DNA of 64,000 nucleotides, taken from assembly GCA_022829145.1 (NCBI GenBank), contig CM040755.1, positions 7,945,063-8,009,062 of the forward strand, written 5' to 3'. The position numbers were made by a program, and so were the translations under genes. Shown one piece after another: positions 1 through 11,190 of the stretch. The notes under the pieces were generated by a model. That model did no database searches, had not been told where the DNA came from, and was given only the letters and a program-made list of their open reading frames with translations. Origin of the DNA: Albula goreensis (Eukaryota; Chordata; Actinopteri; Albuliformes; Albulidae). Each line of letters opens with the position of its first letter. Position 1 is the stretch's first letter.

Positions 1-479
1 CTTCACAGGCCTCCCCAGGGCCTTGCCGCTCTCCCTCGAATTCCCCTTCACTGCTTGTTAATGTTAGCATTTTTGTCCAGGCGCTACTCTTTCATACCAA
101 CACCATTCATTGCCTCTGAGCTCATTACTCTACATAATTACAACATATGAATATAAGAATACATAATGAGGAGAGTGGGCCATTCAGCTGATCTAGACTT
201 GTTATTTAAATACAGTCTAGAAAGTATCTATCGCAAGTCTGTCAAGCCCAGACTTGAACACTCAGAGGGTCTCGATTACTTGACCTCACAAGCTGTTCCG
301 AGCATTAACGAATCACCGTGTAAGATGATGAATCTGAATCAATTGCATGTACTAAGACATCAGGCAAAAATGATGGGCAGAGTGCATAAGATAGTCCTTC
401 TTTAATTGGACACACAGACAACATAACTGTGAAAGAACATTCATAACACATCTTAATAGGGTAGATGCACTTTCGTGTT
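1..479. other. A+T-rich non-coding DNA, no gene seen
   Basis: There is no convincing coding frame here. The short open frames on both strands overlap each other and have no recognisable domain. The stretch ends in an A run at about 480-496. Confidence 0.6.
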
Positions 480-496
480 AAAAAAAAAAAAAAAAA

Positions 497-556
497 CACA
501 ATTGCCAAATGTTAAAATAAAAAAAAATGTTAAATTGGCATGTTAAAATTGCCAAT
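497..556. promoter_or_regulatory. Cluster of NFI-like half-sites with repeated TGTTAAA
   Basis: Three TTGGC/GCCAA half-sites lie within 60 bases: TTGCCAA at 502-508, ATTGGCA at 534-540 and TGCCAAT at 550-556. TGTTAAA occurs three times, at 510, 528 and 541. The last two NFI-like halves form a perfect 7-base inverted repeat around a 9-base centre. NFI normally binds TTGGC-N5-GCCAA, and the spacing here is wider, so binding as a dimer is uncertain. Confidence 0.25.
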
Positions 557-560
557 AACA

Positions 561-1210
561 TATTATGGACTTTGTGATTCCTGCAATCCTGATTGCGCAA
601 GATTGAGAGACTGTTACTGTAGGTATCCAGAGCCTGTCAGAGGTGATGTCACTTAAGGGACCTCAGAAGCAGACTGGTTCTGACCGAACGGAAGCATGAA
701 TGTCTAATTTTAATCATGACATCACAAAACCACTATAGCCTCTTACCAGCTATGTATGTCTCTAAGGTTCTCTCAACATCTCTCACTCCTTTTCACTCTC
801 TCTATTTTTTCCAAGTACTGTTGCGAGAATGCTGGCATTAAAAATAGAAAGCACAAATCCTTCCACATTACAAACAAGACCCCAAATGCCAATGTTTTGG
901 CCTTGCTGCCATCTGAGGTGATAATGGGATTAAAAGCGCTCTCTGGAAGCGTGTGCGGGACACTTGAGCTACTGAGATGAGTCTGCTGGGAAGCTGGGAA
1001 TTTGTTTGAGAACACTTGAGTTTCTACGGCATAGTGAAGTGAAGATTCTTCCCTCTATTCAGGTGTTCTCCAGGAGAGTTCTAAAGGAGTCCTGCAGGAT
1101 ACTCAATGAAACCATCTGTCGCTGGTCTGGGAGGGTCCAGGAGGGGCCGCGAAAATCAAGACACAAACAGAGCGTAGGGGTAGGTGGGTAGGGGGTGAGG
1201 GTAATGAGTG
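561..1210. other. Non-coding DNA, no gene seen
   Basis: Mixed-composition DNA with short overlapping open frames on both strands. None resembles a known protein, and no RNA gene or mobile element is recognised. Confidence 0.55.
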
Positions 1211-1220
1211 GCTCCAGAAA

Positions 1221-1241
1221 GCAGCAGCAGCGGCAGCAGCG
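1221..1241 (+). repeat. Short imperfect (CAG)n repeat
   Basis: Six CAG/CGG-type trinucleotide units in a row, interrupted once by CGG. It is not part of a supported coding frame. Confidence 0.6.
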
Positions 1242-1338
1242 AGGGTCAGGTGCAAAAATTGGAGACAATCGTGTCACTTGAGCTCTTGAGCTTCAAGAGT
1301 TCACACCCGCCGTGTTCCTGGGAGGATGGAAGGGATGA

Positions 1339-1367
1339 GGGTCGGGGGTGGGGTGGGGTGTGGGGGG
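1339..1367 (+). other. G-quadruplex-prone tract
   Basis: Five runs of three or more G separated by 1-2 bases (TC, T, T, TGT-type loops) over 29 bases. This fits the standard G3+N1-7 pattern with very short loops. It is directly visible as sequence, but folding in cells is inferred. Confidence 0.5.
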
Positions 1368-1872
1368 TTTCGAGAGTATCTGCTTCGCTACCATGGTGGA
1401 AAACCTGTCCCACTAGCTCACTCCAGTCTCCCTCTCTGACCGGACAACCCCACATTAAGCCAGCTCCATTCATTCAGGCAGTGTTTACACCCAGCTAAAC
1501 GCTGCGCAAACATTCATGAAGCTGAAAACACTACGGGCCTGTGCCATACAAGGGCAGATGCAGAAAGAAAGAAATAATGAACGTACAAAAACAAAAATAC
1601 AACAAATAAACACAGAATAAACAGAAAATTAAAAGGATAAAAAGATTATAAAAAAATGAACTAGCTGAACAGACGAACAGGCAGGCGCTGGAATCCTGCT
1701 CCACTCCATTGAGGAGAAATAAAAAAAGAGTCCCCGGCGACAACAAAAACATTCCACGCCGTGAAACGAAACGGCTCCTTTCAATCAGAGAGGTCAGTTC
1801 CACCAGTCCATGTCACCCTCTGATGTTCCCTTATTGAATTTATCTATTTATCTCGCAGCATGTGACAAGGAA

Positions 1873-1892
1873 GGGGGTGGGGTGGGGGGGGG
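1873..1892 (+). other. G-quadruplex-prone tract
   Basis: G5-T-G4-T-G8 in 20 bases. The long G runs can supply four tracts. It sits in otherwise plain non-coding DNA. Confidence 0.4.
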
Positions 1893-2047
1893 TGTAGGAC
1901 GCACCCAGAGTGGGCCAATTGGCCGAGGCCGCTGTTCCTCGGACCCATAAACACTTTTTCACGGCCCTGAATGCCGACAGATTTTTCTGCTGGGAAACTG
2001 TTTCTGAATCTAATAATTATCCTCTTCATCCTCTTAATTCAGACTCT

Positions 2048-2048
<1 letters not shown>

Positions 2049-2079
<31 letters not shown>
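2049..2079. repeat. Poly(T) tract, about 31 bases
   Basis: Uninterrupted T run. It could be the poly(A) end of an old minus-strand retroposon, but no element body is recognised beside it. Confidence 0.7.
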
Positions 2080-2083
<4 letters not shown>

Positions 2084-2599
2084 GAGGACGGGAAGGGTGC
2101 CAAGTCGGAGCCGGGGCCGGAGTTGTCAGGGGGATTACGGCTGCAGGTTTGTATGAGGCTCGCCGCAGGAGGCCGAGCAGCCTGCAATTACCGAGCGGCG
2201 GCGCGTTTGATTTAAAGGAAAAGTTTCAGAAAACGGACGACAACGCTGAATAAAACACCATTGGTGAATCCGTGTCTGCACCAAAAGAGGCACCCCCATT
2301 CCAAACCCCCCACTCAAGAGCACCAAAGCCTCAGCCGCAAAGACCAATAATGATAAAAGAAGAAGAAAAAAAAAAAAACTAACAATATGCACAGTTATAA
2401 ATCAAACACCTGTGGGATGTTCCATTTAAATGCATCTTACAGCAAGTCACACATGCATATGAGAAGCAGGAGAGTAATCAGTTTCCACATTACATATATA
2501 TCTGCATATTCTATTGTGATGAAAAAAAAAGACCTCTGAATAAAATCTTTTCAAACAGAATCTTTTATATGATGGCCTAGATTTTTTAAAATGAAAACA
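2080..2599. other. Non-coding DNA, no gene seen
   Basis: A G/C-richer start (2080-2215) grades into A+T-rich DNA. The open frames here run through the adjacent T tract or through A runs and are not credible genes. Confidence 0.5.
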
Positions 2600-2960
2600 G
2601 GGGTCAACTTCCCTCGTTTTCCTCACAAAGGAGTGAAAAGAACAACAGTGCGGGCTTGATGGCCGCAGCAGAAGGTGATGTGATAAAAAGGGGCCGTGGG
2701 TGCGCAGTCCTGGCTCTCATCAATGCCTTATTGTGAGGCCTCCCTGAGACCAGTGAGTGCTGGCTACAATTTGAGCTGTGTAATTACATTTCACACAATA
2801 TGGAGCAGCAAATGACATGTAAATTATGAATGGCGGATTCCTTACGTTCCATGACAGTGTTAAATAAGGGAGGTGTAAGTGAAATCATTAGATTGAGCCC
2901 AGTTCGAGGGAGTCTTTCAAAGGTCGTCTTCGAGTGCGCGGCGGGCCAGCCTGGCGCAAA
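2600..2960. promoter_or_regulatory. Enhancer-like block (candidate conserved non-coding element)
   Basis: A low-repeat block of balanced composition unlike its A+T-rich flanks. It contains TAATTAC, ATGTAAAT (octamer-like) followed by ATTATGAAT, a TGACAG MEIS-type site, and CTTTCAAAG (TCF/LEF-like) near 2914-2922. Both strands are open for over 120 codons around 2784-3209 without protein-like features, which suits constraint on non-coding DNA no better than chance. Conservation was not testable. Confidence 0.35.
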
Positions 2961-4254
2961 CGATGTGCTCCAGCATCGTTTCGAATGGCACCGGGACAAA
3001 GAGGAACCAGCCCTTGATTGTGTTTGTCCACCTAGGGGTAAAAGAGACACGAGAATACTGCTTTGGCCCACCAAGATGCTCTGGCACTTTCTGAAAGAGA
3101 ATAGCACTTTACCACCTCCTTGTCTCTCTCCCCAATTAACACTAAACAAACAGAGACAGCCTATCACCAAGAACAATGACTCGTTGTTTAAAAGTGCATG
3201 ACAGACCATTTTGAAATCATCTGCATATTTGTGGAAGTGCAGTTTGATAAATTATCTGACATGGGTATTTTCAAAAATCAGTTCCCCAGGGTAAAAAAGT
3301 ACAAGAAGAAAATGACGATCCACAGGCGGTTGATAATACAGACTAATTATTTATTGTGATATGTCATTAGGTGAGATTCAATCAAACACACTTAGTCTAA
3401 TTAAGGGTATATGCAATGCACTCCAAACTGATTTTCCACTGCAATATGACTTGCTTGGAGTGTGTAATATTTTACTGGAGAAAAGATAAGCTGTGCAATA
3501 GAACAGCATATGGCCTTAAAGAGACTAGAGTTTGTTTTGACAGAATTACATATGCCTTTCGTGACTTTGAAAGAATCTAGCTTTTTGGCTGTGGAGATAT
3601 GAGCTGTGATGCACAGACATTTTCAGTTTACAACAGACAGATATCTATTGAATAATAATCAGGGCACAGAGATAAATGGCTCGTTCAGGCTTGCCAGCAT
3701 TGTAGAAGGTGAAACAAGTTTTTTTTTTTTTTTACATAACACATTGTTATGTAATACATACTTTTTCTATATTATCATCCAAGTCGAATGTTTAGACTTT
3801 ATAATTATCTTGTCAGATTTCAGAGAAAAACTAAATTGGTATTCTTTGAGTTTATAAATTTGAGTGCAATTTTACAGGAAAACAAAGGAGAGGGGGAAAA
3901 CAAAGAGCCCAAGGGACTTCATAAAATAAGAAAATCATAAAATAAAATGTAAAGCTTTAATTGTATCGAACAAGATTAAGATTCGATTAAAAAGAAACTG
4001 GGGGAATTAAAAGTAGACCCATCACTCATTTACAGTGAAGCCCAAAGAGCTCCTGTGGAAATGAGCAGCTGTGAGGCCGCTTCACTGGAAATAAACTGGA
4101 AGCAACGTCATCCTACAAACTTTCTGACCAGCACCTCAGAGGCCACTAAAAGTCCGCTCATTTTTGACCAAGTTCGCGCACAGTTCCGTTGCGATTCAAA
4201 AAAACTGAAATTCGAACACCTTGGGCTATCACATACCGCCCAGACCCTCTTTAA
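2961..4254. other. A+T-rich non-coding DNA, no gene seen
   Basis: Mostly A+T-rich with a T run at 3719-3733. No repeat family, RNA gene or credible coding exon is recognised. Confidence 0.55.
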
Positions 4255-4530
4255 TTAGGACGAGTCGGCCTTTCGCCGGGTGAGCCCTGAGTGTTTGAGA
4301 GGACGTTCATTAAAAAACGGGGAATGGAGCTGAGCTCAGGCCCTCGCTTTGCGACCGGGGTCCTTTCCACTCGAGTAGCTCTGGGAGGGCCGCGGGACCC
4401 ACGCTCTTCTCCTGTCTCAAGCGGTCGTCTTGCAACCACCGCCCGGGAGGAAGAGCAGCCACAACTTGTTAGTCAACAGCAGCGCTGAAGGGACAGCAGC
4501 AAAACTGCGGGGAGCCGAGCGCTCCACATA
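4255..4530. promoter_or_regulatory. CpG-dense patch followed by a TATA-like box
   Basis: By hand count there are about 21 CpG dinucleotides in 275 bases, near the number expected from base content. The surrounding sequence is A+T-rich and CpG-poor. A TATATAA box lies just downstream at 4547-4553. It could be a small CpG island or a plus-strand promoter. Open frames on both strands reflect the G+C content. No exon or splice pattern is recognised. Confidence 0.35.
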
Positions 4531-5084
4531 AAGCTAGCTTTAAGTATATATAAAAAAAGAGCCCATGATTTTGTTACGATGTTTGGTTAATCACAGACAA
4601 AAATATCAGTTTTGCCACAAATGTGAAACGCCAAAAAAGCTTGAGTATATTTCGGTTTGTCTGTTATTCATGTTAAAGTATTGAACAATAAAGAATGAGA
4701 AAAACGTATAAATCTTCTGGCTGTTGCAATTTGCAGAAAATCAATTAAATGTGCTCCTTCTTGCATGAGTCTGCTTATCAAAACATTCGCACTGCTTTGT
4801 GCTTTGAGGACTTCCAAACTTTGTGTACATCATTATGTGTACGGATGGAATTTTTAATTAAAGTAAAAAAATTGAAATAAAATGATAGAACATTTCAGAA
4901 ATGATTGTATTTAAGTAATTATGGTAAACAATAACAGCGCCCTCAATGAGAGGGGACAACCTGCTCTGTGTTTTCACACGTGGATTAATCCTCCAGGATC
5001 AGGTCCATCCGGTTGATTGCAGAGCCAGCGCTCCACACTGCAGGCCAGGGAAGGGCTCACCTGGCCAGGTGTGCTGTGAGACAA
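4531..5084. other. A+T-rich non-coding DNA, no gene seen
   Basis: Contains the TATA-like sequence noted for the upstream CpG patch and TTTAATTAAAG at about 4853. Otherwise nothing is recognised. Confidence 0.5.
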
Positions 5085-5340
5085 CTCCCCCGTGCGAGCG
5101 CGTGTCTACTCCAGCGCCGGTTTAACGGCCGCGGATGTCGAAACACGTTCCTTTCCGGGCTGTCGAGCCCAAACTGACAGATACAAGCTGACTAATAGGA
5201 CAGCTGATGAATTCCTTTGTGATTGAGCGTTAATTTGAAATCACCGCAGCGATTATGCGCGGGGCCGCGGTTCGGGGAGGTGCCACAAACACGCGACGCA
5301 TTAGAGGAATTCCAGCAGCGCTGCTGAGAACGAACACCCA
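5085..5340. promoter_or_regulatory. Second CpG-dense patch
   Basis: More than 20 CpG dinucleotides cluster in about 255 bases (GCGAGCGCG, GGCCGCGG, GCGCGGGGCCGCGG and others), broken by an A+T-rich stretch at 5170-5245. It may be a CpG-island fragment or a G+C-rich regulatory element. No gene start is recognised. Confidence 0.3.
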
Positions 5341-5418
5341 TGGGTGTTTTTTTTTCGCACCTTGCCTCCGTTTTCGTAAAGAGCTCGAGGATGCCCGGCT
5401 GCTAACAATGACTCCCAC

Positions 5419-5441
5419 GGGAGGGGGTGGGGTGGGTGGGG
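5419..5441 (+). other. G-quadruplex-prone tract
   Basis: Five G runs (G3, G5, G4, G3, G4) with single-base loops in 23 bases. The short loops fit a stable parallel quadruplex by established rules. Confidence 0.5.
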
Positions 5442-5764
5442 ATAATCTCAGATCGTTTATGAGTTGCAGACCGCATGGTATTCATGGGAAAAATGAATGA
5501 GATGCATAGGTAAAAATGTTAAAAACGCAATCTGACATCCACCCATGCAAGATATGTGACAAACATACCTGTTCAATGTACAGAAATACTGAGGGTACAG
5601 TGACCACAGATGGATCTGTTGTACCCTTCCTACCTGGAATATCATATTGTATAGAGGACAGAGCTATGTTGTTGATGTATGCACCCAAGGCTGTGTTATG
5701 ATTAATGCCGGTTATATGTACTTATATGACTCAATTGCACTACAAGGTTCATAATAGACCCGTG

Positions 5765-5842
5765 ACTAACATTTATGTAGCCACTTTTCTAAGGTGTTCC
5801 GCATAAGAGTTTCTGCTAATAACTACATGTAAACGTAGATTA
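5765..5842 (+). mobile_element. Degraded 3' tail of a fish SINE/L2-type retroposon
   Basis: CGCATAAGAGTTTCTGCTAA followed by TAACTACATGTAAACGTAG matches, with several changes, the common fish SINE/L2 tail (GGATAAGAGCGTCTGCTAAATG then ATGTAAATGTA-like units). No tRNA-like head could be recognised in the 300 bases upstream, so only the 3' end is claimed. Orientation is plus. Confidence 0.45.
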
Positions 5843-5849
5843 ACAAGAT

Positions 5850-8150
5850 TAGAGTTGTGAGCATTGTTGACAAAGTGGTGCATGTACTCTCATAAATCAC
5901 TTGCTAATGAGGTAACATCAAATTGCTATTTAAAGGAGTACTGTGCTATGATGGGAATAACACACCAACACACAATAACACCTGTACGCACACATACACA
6001 CACCAATACCCACTGAAGTGTTTCACCTCACCTGAAACAAACAAGAGGTATAATGAACATTTCATGATTCGTTTCTGGATTTGCAATGTTTGGTGCAGAA
6101 TTATGTAACAGACGGACAAGCCCATCTGTTCTGAACAGAAAAATCACCATCCTGTTACTGAATCACCTTCCTATGTACATTTAAGAGGGCACACGCTGGC
6201 CAGTCCCTTTTTTCCCCTATTTCATTCATCACATGAACTGCACAGTCAATGCATCTCAGAACCATACATGTTCCATATCGCTAGTTCATGTATTACCGGA
6301 CACCAAAATACAGTCAAGTCTTCCGTCCTCCTAAAATGCTAACGTATTATTTTCACATTTATTCAGGAGAAGGCAGTGAAAGGTATGTCCTTTGAAAAAT
6401 GCACGAAATAATCTGTCTACATGAGAACAAACAACTTCATACTGAATTGATACACTTTTGTGTAACCAATGCTTAGCCCATTTTTATTTACAAAAGCAAA
6501 CACTTTTATTTCAGTTTTTTCGCGAATAAGCATCCAGAAATACACAAATTGATGCTAGTCAAACCAGATAGACTGCAGACAGGCACCGAATCACAGTATG
6601 GGGTAGGAAACTGTCTGCTGACTAAAACCCTCCTTCCTTTGGGCAACCCAAATGAGTTATGTGTTAATCCCATTAGACTTCAAACCAACACTGGCATGGA
6701 AAGAAGCAATGCAACCTCTCTCCTAATTCAACGATGAGCCTGATCTCCGTTGAGGCAATTTCACCTAAACTCTGAGGATGTTGTTTGCTAATAACCCAAT
6801 GGTTGGTTACTTCTTCTAACTGATCATGATCTCATTACTGGAACTCCAGTTTGAAGCTCATTCATAATAGATTCTATGGCATGAAATCCACTGTAAGAAA
6901 TGTATTCAAAGGACTGCCAAATAAAAATGGGTTTTGATTGTTCAATTTAACTTTCCCTCTCTACTCACATGCTAAATTAGCTTCCTGAAAAAATATACCA
7001 TGAGCCTAAGAGCTACTGAATTCTGGGAACATAGACGCAAATAGAAAAACGAAATGGAAATGCGACTTGGCCCTGAACTACCTATAGTTGGGTCCAAAGA
7101 GTGCCCTCATTTCTGATTGCAGTTTGACTTGCCTCCCCTTCCCTGTTGTTCTCCTCTGGCACCTATTTCTTCCTCTGCCTAAAACTGCTGAATTTCCTTT
7201 TGACCCAGCTATCTATCCACTGTCAGTTTCACATGGCGGCATTGCGAGAATTGGCCGCTTCGCCTATGATTTCTAGCCAATCATGTGACGGATACATCAC
7301 CCATTCTAAACTGGGATGGGGAGCATATCTCATCTGAAATATGCTCTGAAATTACTGAAGGTCATCCCATTTCACCAGAGCAGGCAGCTACACAGGGAAA
7401 TAATATTTATTTTAACTGTATCTACCACTGGGCAGATATTTAATTTCAAAGGTGAATTAGACATACAGTATAGAAAATAGAAAAGGCACTACTACTTTTT
7501 TTTTCCAGTGAATGAACCAAGGTAGAACTTGAATCATGTTTTTTTTTTTTACAGGATGTGGTGAATGTAACAAATTTCACACACAAATATTACTTTTAAT
7601 ACTAACAACCGGCAATTATGTACAATTAAAAGTACTTCAGAGTGTGCAAAACATCGGGTCCAATAAATAAAATGAAATGACTGATGAAAATTGTCAAGTT
7701 TAAATGAACCAAACAGACATTCAATTTGAACCATTTTCTTCTCTCGTTGCCATCCGTGGGGGACGGCTCCCCTCGCCCTGTCACTTTGTGCTTCCCCTAG
7801 CCAGAGCAGCGCTGATATTAACCCTGATGTAGTCTCCCTCCGGGCGGCCCAGTCCAGCTACGTCTGCACTTGCCCCAAGTTACAATCAGCCACCTCCACT
7901 GCATATCACACTCAGAACTGCTCTATCGCAGGAAGACCAACACTTCACGGAAACATCCCGCAATTACATCACCCAAACTGAAACCACACACAGTTTTGTC
8001 TCCCCATGTAGTCCCAACCACCCAAAGAAAGACATATTAATCCTCTGACAAGCAGTGCAATTCCACAGTTGCACTGTTTATCCATTTGCAAACAGGGCGT
8101 TTCCTGAAAAGCTAGCGTTCGAAAAATTAAAAGGAACTTTAGCGAACAGA
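5850..8150. other. A+T-rich non-coding DNA, no gene seen
   Basis: Contains a short CA-rich patch (5960-6010) and T runs near 7497 and 7540. Two parallel open frames at 7088-7337 are short and show no domain. No RNA gene or repeat family is recognised. Confidence 0.55.
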
Positions 8151-8154
8151 GAAA

Positions 8155-8182
8155 GGGGGTGGGTGGGGGGTGGCTGGGTGGG
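8155..8182 (+). other. G-quadruplex-prone tract
   Basis: G5-T-G3-T-G6-TGGCT-G3-T-G3 over 28 bases, just upstream of an A run. Confidence 0.5.
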
Positions 8183-8489
8183 TAACAAAAAAAAAATGAA
8201 TTTTGCATTTCAGCTGTCAGGCTTCTGAAAAGGCAAAATGACAAGGAGCAATCTCTGTTAACACTTTGCACTGGAGATAATGAGCGCAATCTGAAGCAAT
8301 GAGGCAAGCCTACCCCACAGATGAGAGGATATTAGCATTCGGCACATGTTAAACCTGGCCATCAGCCTTAACTGATTGCTAGTCTACTGGGGTCAATTCC
8401 CTTTGAAATGGAGAAGAAAACACACGTCCCAAATCAGCCATACAGGCAGTTCACAAAAAAAAACTGTTAGTATTTCTGCAGACAGGTTT

Positions 8490-8985
8490 CATTAATGAAT
8501 TTTCTGTTCCTGGCAGGATTTTTTAGGGCATTAAAATCAACGTTGACCGCTCCCCTGCTAGCTTTTAAGGGGAAAATTAATTATTTCGAATACATGTGCT
8601 CCTTTCATGAGAGCAGACTTATTTGCATTGAGGAAAATTCAGCAGAAGTAATTGATGCGCGTGCAAATTCTGGCACTGAATGGCCCCAATTTTCATTCCA
8701 AATTTCCTCAAAATCCCCAGACGCAGCAATACCGGATGCTTGCAGCAAAACAAACAAAAGTTGCAAGAAGAGGGTACACGAAGGCAGAATATTACAAGAA
8801 TCGAAGAACAAAGGCAACGGCGGAGCCATTTGAAAGCCGCAAATGAACGGTGAAGGCTTCATTCAGGCAGGGGACTGGGAAAAAAAGATATCATATGGCA
8901 AACTGACAGCTGATGACTTCATATAAATGTAAGAATTTACATTCTAATTAGAGAGAATTTACATCTTAATCACCATGGTCCTCAT
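8490..8985. promoter_or_regulatory. Enhancer-like block with POU, SOX and homeodomain sites
   Basis: About 490 bases with no simple repeats. Visible sites are AATTAATTA near 8575, a perfect POU octamer ATTTGCAT at 8621-8628, AACAAAG at 8807-8813 (SOX/TCF), CATATG near 8893, TGACAGCTGATGAC (MEIS/E-box overlap) near 8904, and the palindrome CTAATTAG at 8944-8951. The last is flanked by an 11-base direct repeat AGAATTTACAT at 8932 and 8954. This motif grammar is typical of developmental enhancers. Conservation is inferred, not shown. Confidence 0.4.
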
Positions 8986-10130
8986 TGTCCCGTTAGCATT
9001 TTCCATCCGTAATGAAGTGAAGTACCGCTGTGCTTTTTCAACCGGAAATTAAGCGGGCTAGAACGACGTAGTTCCCTGAAAAAAATCAAACGAATATGAT
9101 CGGGTAATATTTTAAAGTCATAGCTAAACACTGAAGGTGAGAGCGATGATTTTAATGGAGACTTCAGAGGGAAAGGAGCACAGAGAAACTGATCTGGATG
9201 AAAAACAAAACCTGAAAATATGACTGAAATGCCTGCCTCCAAGATATCTCATGGCCTCTTATGACTCAAAGACTCTCAGGAGGCCTGGAATATAACCTTT
9301 AATGAACTGCTATAATCTCATGAATTCAATAAATTAACTCTGACCTACGAATAAATGAAAGTACCAGTATTAGTACCACTACCAATACATAATATCTATA
9401 TGTACCATATATCTATATTCTACTCATGACAAAGTTCTAGACAAATGTTCACAGAAATCTGGCTACCTTCTTTGTACTCCTTCAGAAAATAAATCAATAT
9501 AAAACATAGTCTGCTGAAGATGAAAAGTAGCTTACATGCTTATACTGAAAAAAAGAGATTTTCAAACATCAATAAACATCCAAGGCATGTAAAATGTAGT
9601 GCACAGACATATGTACACATACAGTCAAGCATACACACAAACTGGAAAAAAATGAAGTATTGTATCTGAGAAAAGGAACAATTGGGCAGAGAACAGAGGC
9701 AATGTATAAAGTGTTGGAGATGAACTTCCGGAACAAACACGTGTCAGCTAGATGCCATTATTTGTAAATGCTTGACACATCAAACCAGTTCTCCGCGTTT
9801 ACTTTTCCCTGGAAGGTGTCCTTTAAATGAACTGTGCGATGTCATCCCCTGAGTCCTTAAAAATCATCTCTAAAATCAGGGTTATGAAGTTAAGAGTTTT
9901 TTATGTTCTCCGAATTGCGGTTTCGTCCTTGGCGTTCCCAGCTCTGGGTGCCGATGCTCTTCTCCTGCTCTGGGCGGGGGCTGTTTCTGGCCCCTCCCTC
10001 TGCACCTTTGCGTGCCGAGAGGGCCGGCTGAGTCGAGCTAGCAGCGTGTTTCATCAGACGCACTCAGTCCGAAAGCTTATTTTGGCTCTTTATTCCAGCT
10101 TCCCAGGAGACTCCCACCCGGAGCCTGCGG
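8986..10130. other. Non-coding DNA, no gene seen
   Basis: A+T-rich to about 9800, then a G+C-richer stretch to 10130. The open frame at 9827-10228 runs into the G-rich tract that follows and has no protein-like pattern. Nothing else is recognised. Confidence 0.5.
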
Positions 10131-10132
10131 CA

Positions 10133-10182
10133 GGGAGTGGGGAGTGGAGGGTGGCTGGAGGGGGTGGCGTGGTGAGGGGGGT
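10133..10182 (+). other. G-rich, quadruplex-prone tract
   Basis: At least six runs of three or more G within 50 bases, including G5 and G6, separated by T/A/C-containing loops. Confidence 0.45.
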
Positions 10183-10439
10183 GACTGGCGTGCTATGCAC
10201 TGCAGTGATGGGACGGCGCCTCCCCTAAAACAAAAGCCTAAAATCTTCCCTCCCTCTGGAGAATGGGGGAGCCTGGGGGACCACTTGCGTTCCAAAGAAT
10301 AAAAAAATGCTGTCAAACTTTCTGACAAGAAAACACACATTAGCACTGGAAAAGTTGGGGGCGGTGGGAAGATGAGGATTCTGCAGCAAATTCCACTGAT
10401 GGCCAAAACAAAAGGGGTGATGGGTCTGTGTCATTTCAC

Positions 10440-11190
10440 CCACATATCAGTGGGCGTCCATTGGCCAGGGAATGCAAATGGCAGCTCAGTCATGTCCTGC
10501 CCACTTCCTTCTGGTCTATCAGGAGAAAAGGGACAAAAGAAATAAGCGGACACTTTAGGGGACACTGGGAGGAAGAAGAGGGAGGAGGAAGAAGAAAAAG
10601 ATGACCTGTCAGTTACAGCAACCTCGACACCCACCACCCCTAGCCTCCGCCCCGTCATTGAACAATCCACTGCAGGAAACAACCGGCGGGGCCTTCTTAT
10701 CTCCCCTAATAACAGCCAGCAGATAACCAGGAGCAAGGACTCATTTACTGGAGCAAAATGATGTAGCGGGAGCCGAAACTGTAAATCAGTTTAATACTCT
10801 TAACACCATTTATGCTCGACTTTAAAACTCATCCTCCTATCATTAGGCAACACAAAGACCAGAAGCTAAATGAGGCATAATTCACAGAACCGATACCTTT
10901 TATCACTTATCCCTGCCAAAAAAGGTCATTACTATATTATATCTAAGTGAGCAGCTTATTCCTGCTTCATTACTGATAATTAAAACACGCCGTATTTCCC
11001 TCACAGTGTGTCCACTAAGAGATGTGACATCTAGCATAAAACAAGCATCAATTTCCAGTGCCAGTGGGGATACAATTAAAAGGTATAATTCCGAAACAAT
11101 CCAGGCATTTAATTGACTGAATGTGAGGCGATGAGGATGGCAGGAAGAGGAATAATGCCCATGGTGTCTACTGACGGCACATTCTTCCTG
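10440..11190. promoter_or_regulatory. Long enhancer-like block
   Basis: At the 5' side a GGGCG box, an inverted CCAAT (ATTGG) and a perfect octamer ATGCAAAT (10472-10479) lie within 35 bases. Further on are AGATGACCTGTCAGTTA and many homeodomain-type cores (GATAATTAAA near 10976, TACAATTAAAAG near 11070, TTTAATTGA near 11109). The block from 10730 to 11190 lacks simple repeats. It looks like one or two adjacent conserved non-coding elements. Coding potential is poor. Confidence 0.4.
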
